The notes: generated by a model from the letters alone, not told the origin. A stretch of DNA of 64,000 nucleotides from Peribacillus folii (GCF_030271255.1 NZ_JASJOM010000006.1:62001-126000), one strand, 5' to 3'; shown: positions 53,730-63,301, counted from the stretch's first letter. Made by a program: numbers and translations.

Positions 53730-55376
53730 TTAACGATAAACCCTTGTTTCATATGGCCGTAATTCAATGATCGGCCCATCAGGACACTCATCATAATTTG
53801 CAAGCAATAGCTCCATCGCCCCCCAAAAGGATAGGTCGATTTGATGGTGATTCGTACTGAAATTACATACTACCTTGACTGAATCGCCATTCATGGTTCT
53901 TGTATAAATATAAAGTTCAGGGTGATCCTCCCATAACAACTCGTATTCTCCGTAAACAAGGACCTCATGTTTTTTTCTAAGCTGAATCATCTTCTTATAA
54001 AAATGGTAAATGGATGTAGGATCATTTCTCTGCTGCTCTACATTGATCGCACGGTAATTAGGATTAACCCTCATCCAAGGCGTCCCATTAGTGAATCCAC
54101 CATTTTCCCGCTCACTCCATTGCATCGGGGTTCTTGAATTATCACGTCCGCTGTGCCATATGATGTGCATGATTTCGTCATGCGGGCGGCCTTTGGAGGT
54201 CTCGATACGATAGAAATTTTTCATTCCGACATCATCATAATCATCAATCGAGTCAAATTGGACATTCGTCATGCCTATTTCCTGACCTTGATAAATGAAA
54301 GGGGTCCCTTGCATGAAAAAGTATAAGGCCGCAATCATTTTTGCACTCTCGAGCCAATATTGATGTTCATTTCCCCATGTCGATACGCTTCGCGGCTGAT
54401 CATGGTTCTCAAAAAACAAGGCATTCCAGCCTTTTCCCTTTAAGCCCTTTTGCCACTTGGTCATGGTGTGTTTCAGTCCGATTACATCAACATGCTGGTT
54501 TTGTCCTCGATTCCATAGCCCAAGATGCTCGAATTGAAAAATCATATTAAATTTCCCATGGGTTTCCCCAACCCAGTCTTCAGCCTGCTCGATCCTGACA
54601 CCATTGGCTTCCCCGACCGTCATGATGTCAAATTTAGAGAAAGTTTCCTGTTTCAGCTCTTGCAGATATTCCAGGATCCCATCCTGGTTCGTATGCATTT
54701 CGAACGCAGGCACATACTGATGCCAATAAGGGTTTGGCATATCCGGGAGACCTTCCCGCTTATGGATATGCGTGATCGCATCGATCCGGAAGCCGTCAAT
54801 CCCTTTATCGAGCCACCAATTGACCATCTGATACAGCGCCTTCCGCACATCAGCATTTTTCCAATTTAAGTCTGGCTGCTTTTCGGCAAATAGATGTAAA
54901 TAGTATTGATGTGTACGTTCATCGAATTTCCATGCACTTCCCGAAAAGATGCTTTCCCAATTATTCGGCTCGCGGCCGTCATGTCCATCCCTCCATATAT
55001 ACCAATCGCGTTTAGGATTATCTCGGGACGACCGTGACTCCATGAACCAGGGGTGCTCATCACTCGTATGGTTCAGCACAAGATCGAGGATCACCTTCAT
55101 TCCGCGCTCGTGAGCATTTTTCAATAATAGCTCGATATCATCGATTGATCCGAACTCTTCTGAAACTGCCCGATAATCGCTAATGTCATAACCATTATCA
55201 GCATTGGGAGACTTGTAAAATGGGCAAATCCAAATAACATCGATTCCTAAATCCTGGAGATAATCGAGTTTGGATATCACCCCTTTTAAATCCCCTATTC
55301 CATCACCATTACTATCCATGAAGCTGCGCGGATAAATTTGATAACAAACGGCTTCTTTCCACCAAATTTTATTCAT
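53730..55376 (-). CDS. Alpha-glucosidase, GH13 subfamily 31
   Basis: A cytoplasmic exo-acting enzyme that releases glucose from maltose, maltodextrins or isomaltose. The 548-aa protein begins WWKEAVCYQIYPRSFMDSNGDGIGDL. The catalytic residues are intact: Asp199 (GFRIDAI), Glu256 (TVGEANGV) and Asp326 (ENHDQPRS). In GH13_31 the residue after the nucleophile tunes linkage choice; it is Ala200 here rather than the Val of isomaltase-type oligo-1,6-glucosidases. That points to alpha-1,4 preference, as in the Geobacillus HTA-462 enzyme I recall. Between the amylase-like gene and the LacI gene. Confidence 0.92.
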   Translation of the reverse strand: MNKIWWKEAVCYQIYPRSFMDSNGDGIGDLKGVISKLDYLQDLGIDVIWICPFYKSPNADNGYDISDYRAVSEEFGSIDDIELLLKNAHERGMKVILDLVLNHTSDEHPWFMESRSSRDNPKRDWYIWRDGHDGREPNNWESIFSGSAWKFDERTHQYYLHLFAEKQPDLNWKNADVRKALYQMVNWWLDKGIDGFRIDAITHIHKREGLPDMPNPYWHQYVPAFEMHTNQDGILEYLQELKQETFSKFDIMTVGEANGVRIEQAEDWVGETHGKFNMIFQFEHLGLWNRGQNQHVDVIGLKHTMTKWQKGLKGKGWNALFFENHDQPRSVSTWGNEHQYWLESAKMIAALYFFMQGTPFIYQGQEIGMTNVQFDSIDDYDDVGMKNFYRIETSKGRPHDEIMHIIWHSGRDNSRTPMQWSERENGGFTNGTPWMRVNPNYRAINVEQQRNDPTSIYHFYKKMIQLRKKHEVLVYGEYELLWEDHPELYIYTRTMNGDSVKVVCNFSTNHHQIDLSFWGAMELLLANYDECPDGPIIELRPYETRVYR

Positions 55377-55444
55377 GATGAACCCCCCGATCCTGTTTTC
55401 ACAAAAGCCTTGGGACGTTATTCCTCAGTCACAGAAAGATGTGT

Positions 55445-56980
55445 TCAGTTTGGTTGGTTCCTTTTGGACCGTTTCATGATTAATGCGATGAATAGGAAAA
55501 AAATGAGAAGAACCAAACCGATTACGAACAGGTAAGGAATATTGATGGTCGACTTAGGGGACAGTGTGTAGACCTCCGTCGTTTCCCTATCGATTACGAT
55601 TGTGTAACTGTTGTCCTTACTGCGGACCAGATCGCCATTCAGCATGCCCCTCAGCTCTTTATTTTGACCAAGTTCCTTATCGGCAATTTTTATCGTTTGG
55701 GTTTCAGACGTATTGTTCATGGTAACAACCATCGTCTCCTTGCCATAAACCCTTTTAAATACCGAGGTTCCCCCCCGTTCATATAAAAGTTCCATATCCC
55801 CCTTTGTCAAAGCAGGATGCATGACTCTAAGATCGGTGAGCTTCGTGATGTATTCCACCAGCTCCTGTTCTGTCTTGAAGTTCATCAATTTATGATTATC
55901 AGGGGCCTTATTGCCATTCAAGGCAATTTCGGAGCCATAAAATACGATGGGCACTCCCGGCATCGTATAAAGATAGGATAATGCCATTTTCCACCTCGAA
56001 CCTGGGTTTTCATTGTTGTCGGCTGCATCCTTCGTAAAACGGGGCATCGCCTGCGTATCCATGAACAACGCTTGGGAAGCCTTACCGCCAAACTTCGCTT
56101 CACTCTCCTTGAACGCATCAAAAACCGGCTTCAACTCTTTGTCAGGAGAGGCAAACGCTTCCCTTAATTCAATATTCTGCGGATAAGCCATAAAGGCATC
56201 GATACCCGTTTCCTTGTAGCTTGAAATCGTATTAGCGTCACCTTGTACATCCCCGATCGTATAGAAATTTGATTTTTCAGATTTGACCGAATCCACAAAT
56301 TCCTTCCAAAAATCCTTTGCCACATATTGGACTTTAGTTAAACGATACCCATCAATATCCGTTTCCGTTATCCACCACTTTGCAGCATCAAGTAAATATT
56401 CCCTTGTTTCGGCATTGTCTTGATTCAAATCGGGAAGACCGTCAAGCCAGGCGGTTTCCTTCTGCTTCTGATCGCTGTCGTTTGAAGCTTCCTTTTCTTC
56501 ATGGAACCAATCTTGTTTATCTGCATCTTCCAGCCAGGATGAATGCGGTCCCACATTATTGACCTGAAAATCAAGGATCACTTTCATGTCAAGATTATGT
56601 GCCTCATTCACAAGCTTTTTGAAATCTTCAATTGTCCCATAGTGTTGATCCGTTTTATAAAAATCGGTCACCCAATCCCCATGGTAGCCCTTATCTTCAT
56701 TAGAAAAAATCGGTGAAAGGATGATAGCGGTATAACCCATGTCCTTCAGATAATTCAGTTTCTTCGTGACGCCTTCGAAATCCCCGCCATTAAACGCAGA
56801 AGGGTCATTTACATCCGCATCACCATTATTTTTGGTGTTTCCATCGAAAAATCGGTCCACCATTAATGAATATACGATTTCATCCGTCCAAGTTCGTTGT
56901 TCTTTTTCAGCTGCTCCTACTGGAATGGCGTAAAAAAGAAGCAACGGAATCAAAGCGAGTGCCAACACTCCATTTCTCAT
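55445..56980 (-). CDS. Membrane-anchored alpha-amylase homologue lacking the catalytic residues (GH13 pseudoenzyme)
   Basis: A 511-aa protein with a signal peptide (1-~23, cut after GAA), a GH13 (beta/alpha)8 barrel, a small beta domain and a C-terminal membrane helix (~482-502) ending in KRSKRNQPN. So it is probably held on the outer face of the membrane. In active relatives the four motifs read DFVVNH, GYRLDTVRH, GEVW and DNHD. Here they are DFQVNN, GYRLTKVQY, GDVQ and DTQA. The nucleophile Asp is Thr215, the acid Glu is Asp244 and the third Asp is Ala311; two conserved His are also lost. The frame is intact, so it may act as a glucan-binding protein. AGGAGGAG precedes the ATG. Confidence 0.88.
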   Translation of the reverse strand: MRNGVLALALIPLLLFYAIPVGAAEKEQRTWTDEIVYSLMVDRFFDGNTKNNGDADVNDPSAFNGGDFEGVTKKLNYLKDMGYTAIILSPIFSNEDKGYHGDWVTDFYKTDQHYGTIEDFKKLVNEAHNLDMKVILDFQVNNVGPHSSWLEDADKQDWFHEEKEASNDSDQKQKETAWLDGLPDLNQDNAETREYLLDAAKWWITETDIDGYRLTKVQYVAKDFWKEFVDSVKSEKSNFYTIGDVQGDANTISSYKETGIDAFMAYPQNIELREAFASPDKELKPVFDAFKESEAKFGGKASQALFMDTQAMPRFTKDAADNNENPGSRWKMALSYLYTMPGVPIVFYGSEIALNGNKAPDNHKLMNFKTEQELVEYITKLTDLRVMHPALTKGDMELLYERGGTSVFKRVYGKETMVVTMNNTSETQTIKIADKELGQNKELRGMLNGDLVRSKDNSYTIVIDRETTEVYTLSPKSTINIPYLFVIGLVLLIFFLFIALIMKRSKRNQPN

Positions 56981-57051
56981 ATCCGCTCTCCTCCTAGCTA
57001 TCTCTTTACGCCTTTAAGATTAGCCTTTTGACCACATCTCGTCAAATCCAA

Positions 57052-57081
57052 ATTATAAAAATCTTTACACTAAAGGGACAA
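57052..57081 (-). promoter_or_regulatory. Possible promoter of the amylase-like gene
   Basis: TTGTCC (57076-57081), an 18-base spacer and TATAAT (57052-57057) on the minus strand, in the 150-base gap after malE. No cre or LacI-type operator is seen beside it. Confidence 0.5.
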
Positions 57082-57132
57082 ATTGGGCATTGATCTGAAG
57101 TGCAGTGAAATTGAAGAGTGAAAATGAGGAAA

Positions 57133-58386
57133 TCATTGTTTTTTTATCGCCTTAACCGCTTCATCCAAGGTCCGTTTGGGTTTAGCCCTTTCCATCGTTA
57201 TCCGATTCATCGCAGAATCCATCGGTCCCCAAACTTTATTCATTTCAGGAATATTAGGCACAGGTTCAGCGTATTGTAATTGTATGCTTAAGGCTTGTGC
57301 CTTTTCCTTATCTTTAATCGATTCAGCATGCCCGATCGATTTGTTCGGTGGGAAATCCCCTGTCGCCTCATAGCGGTGCCATGCTTGTTCGTCGTTTGTC
57401 AAATACTCGACTAATTTTGTCGACCAATATGGATGTTTCGTGAATGCCGTTACATGCCAGCCTTTGACTTCCAAGAACGGTTTCACCGGCTTGCCGTTTG
57501 GCAACTCAGGCAAATGCGCCATTCCTGTTTCCTCATTCCCGGAAATTGAGTTAGCGTCACCTAAGAATGAAGCCAATTTCCCTTGCCTAAACAAATTCTG
57601 GATTGCAGCCTTATCACCGTTAGGAATCAAATCGGCTTTATACCATTTTTGGATATAGGCAGCTGCTTTTATGGCATGCTTATCATTCAGACCGACATCC
57701 GATGAGATGAAATGCCCTTTTTTATCCTTGAATACATAGCTTCCCATCCCGGCCATCACACCATACGCATCATGAAAGCCATTCCATTCGGCGTGGTAGC
57801 CATATACGTTTTTTTTCCTATATTCCTTTGAGATTTTATATAAGTCATTCATCGTTTCGGGTGCCTTGGACAGCATTTTTTTATTGTAAATCAAAACGGA
57901 AGTGTTGACGGATTTCGGCAAGCCAAAAACTTTATCTTGGTACATTTCGGCCCTGATTGTTGATTCATGGAAGGCGTTCAATACTTCCTTCTCCACCTTC
58001 ACTTCCTGAATCAGGCCTTCCTTCACCAGCTGTCCGATTTGTTGATGGGAAAATGTTACGACATCCGGAGTTTTCCCGTTTCCGATCGGGCCATCACGGC
58101 GAAGTCTGTCATGCATTTCACGTGCAATTTCCAGCTCTTCATGTACAATCTCGATCCCATATTCTTTTTCGAATTTTTCAATCATTGGCTTTAGGGCCTC
58201 TGCTTTACCTTTTTCCTCCCAAATGACCATTTTTTCCGGTTTCGCTTCATCGGTGGCTTCTTCCACAGGTTTCTCATCATCTAAAATCTTCCTATTATCC
58301 TTAGCTGAATCAATACCACAAGCACTTGCCACCATGATCAAGAATATGGACATAATCAAATGAAAAATCTGCTTCTTCAATTTCAT
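57133..58386 (-). CDS. Maltodextrin-type ABC transporter solute-binding lipoprotein (MalE-like)
   Basis: About 417 aa. The lipobox MVASAC predicts a lipid-anchored protein after signal peptide cleavage. The mature part is a family 1 solute-binding protein (VIWEEKGKAEALKPMIEKFEKEYGIEIVHEEL; PDVVTFSHQQIGQLVKEGL; FGLPKSVNTSVLIYNKKML). Neighbours suggest maltodextrin as ligand. No permease (MalF/MalG-type) or ATPase gene is near. AAAGGAG abuts the ATG at 58386; a TTG two codons later (58380) is better spaced. The frame is open to 58464. Confidence 0.85.
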   Translation of the reverse strand: MKLKKQIFHLIMSIFLIMVASACGIDSAKDNRKILDDEKPVEEATDEAKPEKMVIWEEKGKAEALKPMIEKFEKEYGIEIVHEELEIAREMHDRLRRDGPIGNGKTPDVVTFSHQQIGQLVKEGLIQEVKVEKEVLNAFHESTIRAEMYQDKVFGLPKSVNTSVLIYNKKMLSKAPETMNDLYKISKEYRKKNVYGYHAEWNGFHDAYGVMAGMGSYVFKDKKGHFISSDVGLNDKHAIKAAAYIQKWYKADLIPNGDKAAIQNLFRQGKLASFLGDANSISGNEETGMAHLPELPNGKPVKPFLEVKGWHVTAFTKHPYWSTKLVEYLTNDEQAWHRYEATGDFPPNKSIGHAESIKDKEKAQALSIQLQYAEPVPNIPEMNKVWGPMDSAMNRITMERAKPKRTLDEAVKAIKKQ

Positions 58387-58500
58387 TCTCCTTTTTAAAA
58401 TGTTTCTTCTATCATGTCCAATTGCGCCAAATTGTTTACAATGCTTGTTTGTGGGTTCAATCATTGAGAAGGTTCAATCATTGAGAAGCTCCCATAGGAA

Positions 58501-58514
58501 TGTAAGCGATATCA
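58501..58514 (-). promoter_or_regulatory. CcpA cre site in the malE leader
   Basis: TGTAAGCGATATCA fits the cre consensus TGWNANCGNTNWCA at every position. It lies just downstream of the malE start of transcription, where CcpA would repress when glucose is present. Confidence 0.75.
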
Positions 58515-58528
58515 CCCCTGTTGTTATC

Positions 58529-58556
58529 ATTATATGAACCGGTTTTATTTTTACAA
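58529..58556 (-). promoter_or_regulatory. Promoter of malE with a LacI-type operator in the spacer
   Basis: On the minus strand TTGTAA (58551-58556) and TATAAT (58529-58534) are 16 bases apart. AACCGGTT (58537-58544), an 8-bp palindrome with a central CG, lies between them and is a candidate operator for the LacI-family protein at 52365-53411. Confidence 0.6.
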
Positions 58557-58772
58557 CATTTTCCTTGAGGTTATAATTTTCTTGTCGTGATACTTAATTT
58601 TTGTTATTTTTTAGTTAATCCCCGCTTTGTTCAATGATTATCGGGTATATATTCATATTGAAAATACGAATGACGGCTGAGCTCAACTTATAAAATTCCC
58701 ACATTCACAGCCTACAGTTTCAATTTTCAATTCACCTCCTCAAATACGCTTATAGAATTGGAGTGATTATTA

Positions 58773-60524
58773 TTGGAATTTTCATCCATACATCATAGAC
58801 CTACGGACAATTTCGCCTATACCATCGACAAAGAAACCCTGCATATCCGTCTGCGTACGAAAAGACAAGATATCTCCACGGTGGAATTGATTTTTGGAGA
58901 TCCATACATATCGAATGAAGGACAATGGCTATACGAAGAGAAGGTGATGAGCCTATCCGGCCGTGATGCCCATCATGATTATTGGGAAGTGTATGTGTCG
59001 CCCCCTTACCGCAGAATCCGCTATGGCTTCAGGGTCAGCTCAGGAAATGAAACGTTCTTTTACACGGAAAAGGGTTTTTTCCATGAAGCTCCAAAGGATC
59101 CCGGTAGTTATTTCGCCATTCCATATTTGCATCAAAATGAAATATTCGGTGCTCCTGAATGGGTAAAAGATACGATTTGGTACCAGATTTTCCCGGAACG
59201 ATTCGCGAATGGCAACCATGATAACGACCCAGAAGGTGTAAAGCCCTGGGGGAGCGAAGAACCGACAGTGGATAATTTTTTTGGAGGTGATTTTGAAGGG
59301 ATCATCGAGCATTTAAATTATTTAGAAGAACTTGGCATCAATGGTATCTATTTCACACCAATCTTCGAAGCCCACTCTAATCATAAGTACGATACGATCG
59401 ATTACCGGAGAATAGATCCTCAATTCGGAACGAAGGAAACATTGAAAACACTCATACAGGAGTGCCACAAGCGGGGAATCCGCGTCATGCTGGATGCCGT
59501 TTTCAACCATAGCGGCTACTACTTCCCACCTTTTCAGGATTTACTCGAGAAGGGAGAGGGATCAAAGTATAAGGAATGGTTCCACCCACATGATTTCCCC
59601 CTTCATGGAGGGGAAAGGCCCAATTACGAAACATTCGGTTTTTTCGAATCGATGCCGAAATTGAATACAGCGAATCCGGAGGTAAAGGAATATTTGCTGG
59701 AGGTTTCGACCTATTGGATCAAGGAATTCGATATAGACGCCTGGAGACTGGATGTGGCCAATGAAGTTGACCAACCCTTTTGGCGTGATTTCCGTAAAGC
59801 GGTCAAGGAAATAAAGCCGGATCTTTATATCCTAGGAGAAATTTGGCATGACTCCTTGCCTTGGCTGCGCGGGGACCAGTTTGATGCGGTGATGAACTAT
59901 CCGTTCACCAACCAAGTGTTTAGCCTGGTGGCTTCGCAAACCATCAATGCTCGCGAGTTCATCGAGGAAATGACAGCCATCTATCAGAGCTATCCAACCA
60001 ATGTTTTTGACGTCACGTTCAATCTGCTCGGAAGTCATGATACACCGCGGATCTTCACCGATTGCGACGAGGACTTGGCCCGGGCCAAACTTATCCATGC
60101 CATCCTGCTGACCTTCAATGGCAGCCCCTGTATCTATTATGGAGATGAAATCGGCTTGACCGGCGGCATGGATCCTGGATGCCGTAAATGCATGGTCTGG
60201 GAGGAAGAAAAGCAAAATGGCGAGCTTTTGGATGAAATCAGGGAATTGATTTCATTACGAAAGGAGGAACGGTTACTTGCCAATGAAGGGATGTTCAAAT
60301 TCCTGGATACTAGCGGAAATGAAAATATCGTGGCCTACTTAAAATATAATCAAGATCGTTCCGTGGTGGTCATCATTAATCCGACCGAATCGTTACAATC
60401 CTTCACCCTGCCTTTCGACTTGAAGGGACAGAGCGTAACCGATGTAAGGACGAAAGCTGCCGTTAAGGATCCGCAAATTCAATTGGGCGGCTATCAATAT
60501 AAAATCCTGACAATCAATCATTAG
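58773..60524 (+). CDS. Neopullulanase / cyclomaltodextrinase-type enzyme (GH13 subfamily 20)
   Basis: A 583-aa cytoplasmic enzyme that hydrolyses cyclodextrins, pullulan or maltodextrins to maltose or panose. An N-terminal CBM34-like beta domain (1-~125), the usual dimerisation module, precedes the barrel (WYQIFPERFANG). All catalytic residues are intact: Asp327 (AWRLDVANEV), Glu356 (ILGEIWHD), Asp423 (LGSHDTPR) and His246. TTG start with GGAG at 9 bases. Divergent from malE; no signal peptide. Should work with the alpha-glucosidase on imported maltodextrin. Confidence 0.93.
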   Translation: MEFSSIHHRPTDNFAYTIDKETLHIRLRTKRQDISTVELIFGDPYISNEGQWLYEEKVMSLSGRDAHHDYWEVYVSPPYRRIRYGFRVSSGNETFFYTEKGFFHEAPKDPGSYFAIPYLHQNEIFGAPEWVKDTIWYQIFPERFANGNHDNDPEGVKPWGSEEPTVDNFFGGDFEGIIEHLNYLEELGINGIYFTPIFEAHSNHKYDTIDYRRIDPQFGTKETLKTLIQECHKRGIRVMLDAVFNHSGYYFPPFQDLLEKGEGSKYKEWFHPHDFPLHGGERPNYETFGFFESMPKLNTANPEVKEYLLEVSTYWIKEFDIDAWRLDVANEVDQPFWRDFRKAVKEIKPDLYILGEIWHDSLPWLRGDQFDAVMNYPFTNQVFSLVASQTINAREFIEEMTAIYQSYPTNVFDVTFNLLGSHDTPRIFTDCDEDLARAKLIHAILLTFNGSPCIYYGDEIGLTGGMDPGCRKCMVWEEEKQNGELLDEIRELISLRKEERLLANEGMFKFLDTSGNENIVAYLKYNQDRSVVVIINPTESLQSFTLPFDLKGQSVTDVRTKAAVKDPQIQLGGYQYKILTINH

Positions 60525-60533
60525 GCAAAGGGA

Positions 60534-60566
60534 AAGGGGCATGGATAATATCCTGCCCCTTCTTAT
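60534..60566. terminator. Terminator between the neopullulanase gene and asnO
   Basis: An 8-bp stem aaggggca/tgcccctt between convergent genes. The T tract is weak on both sides. Confidence 0.6.
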
Positions 60567-62413
60567 CATTCAATGATTTGAATATCGTATTCTTTGAACC
60601 ATACATGTGTCTGGGCAAGATGGGCAAGTAACTGCGGACCCGACATCAATTGGCCGAACCATGGCACCTTAAATGCTGCACCTTTGGAATCGACAATGTC
60701 ATGTAACTTCTGTTTATCGAAAAACTCGTGCAGAACCGAATTTTTGTCCTTCAGCAGCTCTTTCAGCCATCCCTGCACTCGATCTGTATAGTAAGGATTA
60801 TGCGTTTTTGGGTATGGACTTTTTTTACGATACAATACCTCATCAGGCAACAGCCCTTCCAGCGCCTTCCTCAGTATCCCCTTTTCGCGGTTACCCTCCA
60901 TCTTCATGTCCCAGGGGATGTTCCACGCATATTCGACAAGGCGATGATCGGCAAATGGCACCCTGACCTCCAGGCTCGCTCCCATGCTCATCCGGTCCTT
61001 GCGGTCAAGAAGTGTCGTCATGAACCATAATAAATTCACATAAAACAGCTCCCGGCGCTTTGCCGCTATCCCGTTTTCACCATCCAGTCTAGGCGTTTCG
61101 GCAAGGGTGGTCAAATATGCTTCCTGTGCGTATTCCTCCAGCTTCAGTTTTTCACGCCAGCCCCCCTTCAATAATGACACTCGCTCATCCGTTGACCTCA
61201 TCCAAGGAAACCCAGCCCGATTCAAGTCATCCTCGCGATGAAACCATGGATAACCGCCGAAGATTTCGTCCGCACATTCACCTGATAGGCCTACGACAAA
61301 ATCCTGCTTGATTTCCTTGCAAAACCAAAGTAAGGAAGAGTCTACGTCCGCCATCCCTGGGAGATCCCTTACAAGCACCGCTTCCGTCAAATGATCGGTT
61401 AACTGTTCCTGGGTGATGATGGAGGAATGGTGAACCGTATTGAAGGTATCTGACATTTTTTTAATCCAATACCCATCGGAGTTTGGCTGAAAATCATTCG
61501 CCTTGAAATAGCGTTCATTGTCTTCATAATCGATCGAATACGTATGAAGCTGTCCTTTTCCTTCTTTTTGATAGGAATTGGCTGCAATGGCCGTAATCGC
61601 ACTGGAATCAAGTCCTCCGGAGAGGAAGGTGCAGAGCGGAACATCGGATACGAGCTGCCTCGTCACTGCATCCTCGACTAGGAAGCGAACCTTCTCTGCC
61701 GTCTCATCCAGGGAATCCCGATGCTCTTCGCTTTTCACATTCCAGTAGCGCCATATCCGAAGACCCTGCCTTGATAATGTAAGCGCATGGGCGGGTCTTA
61801 ATTCGTGAATATTACGAAACACACCAGAGCCTGGCTTTCGGGATGGACCGACACCAAAAACTTCAGACAGTCCTTCCCGGTCTATCTCTGTTTTTACATC
61901 CGGATGGGCCAAAATCGCCTTCAGTTCCGAACCAAAAATGAACCCGCCGTCCTTTTCCGTGTAAAATAAAGGTTTCACCCCCATCCGATCTCTTGCAACG
62001 AATAATTTTTGCTCCTTTTCATCCCATATTGCAAACGCAAAAATTCCATTGAACAAGTCAATGCATTTTTCTTTCCACTCAATATAAGAAGTTAGTAAAA
62101 CTTCTGTATCAGAATGACCCTTGAAGGAATATCCTTTTAATAATAGCTGTTTGCGAAGATCTTCGGTGTTATATAGCTCCCCATTGTAGCTCAGCGTATA
62201 TCTGCCGTCCTGTTGATTTTTCGTCATCGGCTGTTTTCCGCCTTCCGCATCAACAACCGTCAACCGTTTATGGCCAAAGGCAACATGGGCTTCGCTCCAG
62301 ACATTATCCTCGTCCGGCCCCCGTTTTGCCAATGTTTTCGTCATGCTTTCCAGTGTTTTCGTTTCAGTTCGTAAATCTTTTCGAAAATGCACCCAGCCTG
62401 TTATCCCACACAT
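60566..62413 (-). CDS. asnO: Asparagine synthetase (glutamine-hydrolysing), AsnO type
   Basis: Makes asparagine from aspartate, glutamine and ATP. The 615-aa protein starts MCGITGWV; removal of Met exposes the nucleophile Cys1. This fixes the start at 62413 although the frame extends seven codons further. The amidotransferase half has KRGPDEDNVW and SYNGELYN; the synthetase half has the PP-loop FLSGGLDSSAIT. B. subtilis AsnO (YisO) is the isoform next to yisN-yisL and is linked to sporulation. Confidence 0.93.
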   Translation of the reverse strand: MCGITGWVHFRKDLRTETKTLESMTKTLAKRGPDEDNVWSEAHVAFGHKRLTVVDAEGGKQPMTKNQQDGRYTLSYNGELYNTEDLRKQLLLKGYSFKGHSDTEVLLTSYIEWKEKCIDLFNGIFAFAIWDEKEQKLFVARDRMGVKPLFYTEKDGGFIFGSELKAILAHPDVKTEIDREGLSEVFGVGPSRKPGSGVFRNIHELRPAHALTLSRQGLRIWRYWNVKSEEHRDSLDETAEKVRFLVEDAVTRQLVSDVPLCTFLSGGLDSSAITAIAANSYQKEGKGQLHTYSIDYEDNERYFKANDFQPNSDGYWIKKMSDTFNTVHHSSIITQEQLTDHLTEAVLVRDLPGMADVDSSLLWFCKEIKQDFVVGLSGECADEIFGGYPWFHREDDLNRAGFPWMRSTDERVSLLKGGWREKLKLEEYAQEAYLTTLAETPRLDGENGIAAKRRELFYVNLLWFMTTLLDRKDRMSMGASLEVRVPFADHRLVEYAWNIPWDMKMEGNREKGILRKALEGLLPDEVLYRKKSPYPKTHNPYYTDRVQGWLKELLKDKNSVLHEFFDKQKLHDIVDSKGAAFKVPWFGQLMSGPQLLAHLAQTHVWFKEYDIQIIE

Positions 62414-62734
62414 TTTACACTTCATCCTTTCCATCGGGACTACTACAGAATATTGGCTCCTGTCTTAAAAAAGATTTACCGTCCCTTATTTCCTAATTCG
62501 AAGACATGCACAACAAAGTTTAAGTATCGATCAGCATCATTCGTAGGATTTCTGCCCCCAGATCGCCCCCTGTAGTGATTACGAATTGGTGAGCAAAGCA
62601 TCCCGTGTTTAAACATAGCCTATGCAAAGACGGAAAGATGGTTATTTGTCCATAATATTTTAAAATATACCGTTATATTTTCATTGGATTTTGACTAAAA
62701 AGTAGGTGAGGATTCCACTATTGGAGGTATATGT
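62414..62734. other. Divergent region between asnO and yisN
   Basis: About 320 bases that must hold both promoters. AT-rich stretches before yisN (62660-62700) contain several TATATT-like hexamers without a well-spaced -35. No SigE-type promoter was recognised before asnO. No gene or hairpin is seen. Confidence 0.45.
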
Positions 62735-63301
62735 ATGAGTCAGCAACAACGAACCAAACTAATGAACAGGCAAACGAGAGCTTTTACCGAAGGAACAGTG
62801 GAAAATATCAATCAACAATGGATTTTCTTCGATGATGAAACAGATGAGGCCTGCTCCATCGAAGACCATGTTGATAGCGTCATTGAAGTATACAGGGGTG
62901 GGCGTTGGCAGCAAGGAGTTATTGAGGAAGAGGGAAAAATCCTGCTTCACCGGGAAATCACCTTCCTAAGGGAAAACGAACCCATCCGGATCCGCAAAAA
63001 GCTGCTCTACTCTTTCGAGCGTTTATTGGAAGAATTGAACGACGATTCGTTTTTCCAATTTGTAACGACCTTGAATTCTCTTGATTTTTCCATTTATGAT
63101 TGCATATATAGCTATAACCAGCTCACGTTTTTAAGGACCGTCCCGAACCAGTCCGGCGTGAATTTCTTCACCTTCGATAACGAGAATCAAATATGTCTCG
63201 TCCAACACCATTTCTCGTATGGAAAAAAGGATCATGATCGCTTCGAATTCACCTTGAACACGGGGAAAAGGATCGTGATTGAGAAAGTGAATTCCCAATA
63301 G
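62735..63301 (+). CDS. yisN: DUF2777 family protein YisN
   Basis: The 188-aa soluble protein shows TVENINQQWIFFDDETDEACSIEDHVD and VPNQSGVNFFTFDNENQICLVQHHFSYGKKDHDRFEFTL, patterns of this Bacillus-specific family (the longer one is cited only in parts: positions ~135-175). No catalytic motif or membrane segment. Function unknown. GGAGG precedes the ATG. Neighbours asnO and yisL as in B. subtilis. Confidence 0.78.
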   Translation: MSQQQRTKLMNRQTRAFTEGTVENINQQWIFFDDETDEACSIEDHVDSVIEVYRGGRWQQGVIEEEGKILLHREITFLRENEPIRIRKKLLYSFERLLEELNDDSFFQFVTTLNSLDFSIYDCIYSYNQLTFLRTVPNQSGVNFFTFDNENQICLVQHHFSYGKKDHDRFEFTLNTGKRIVIEKVNSQ

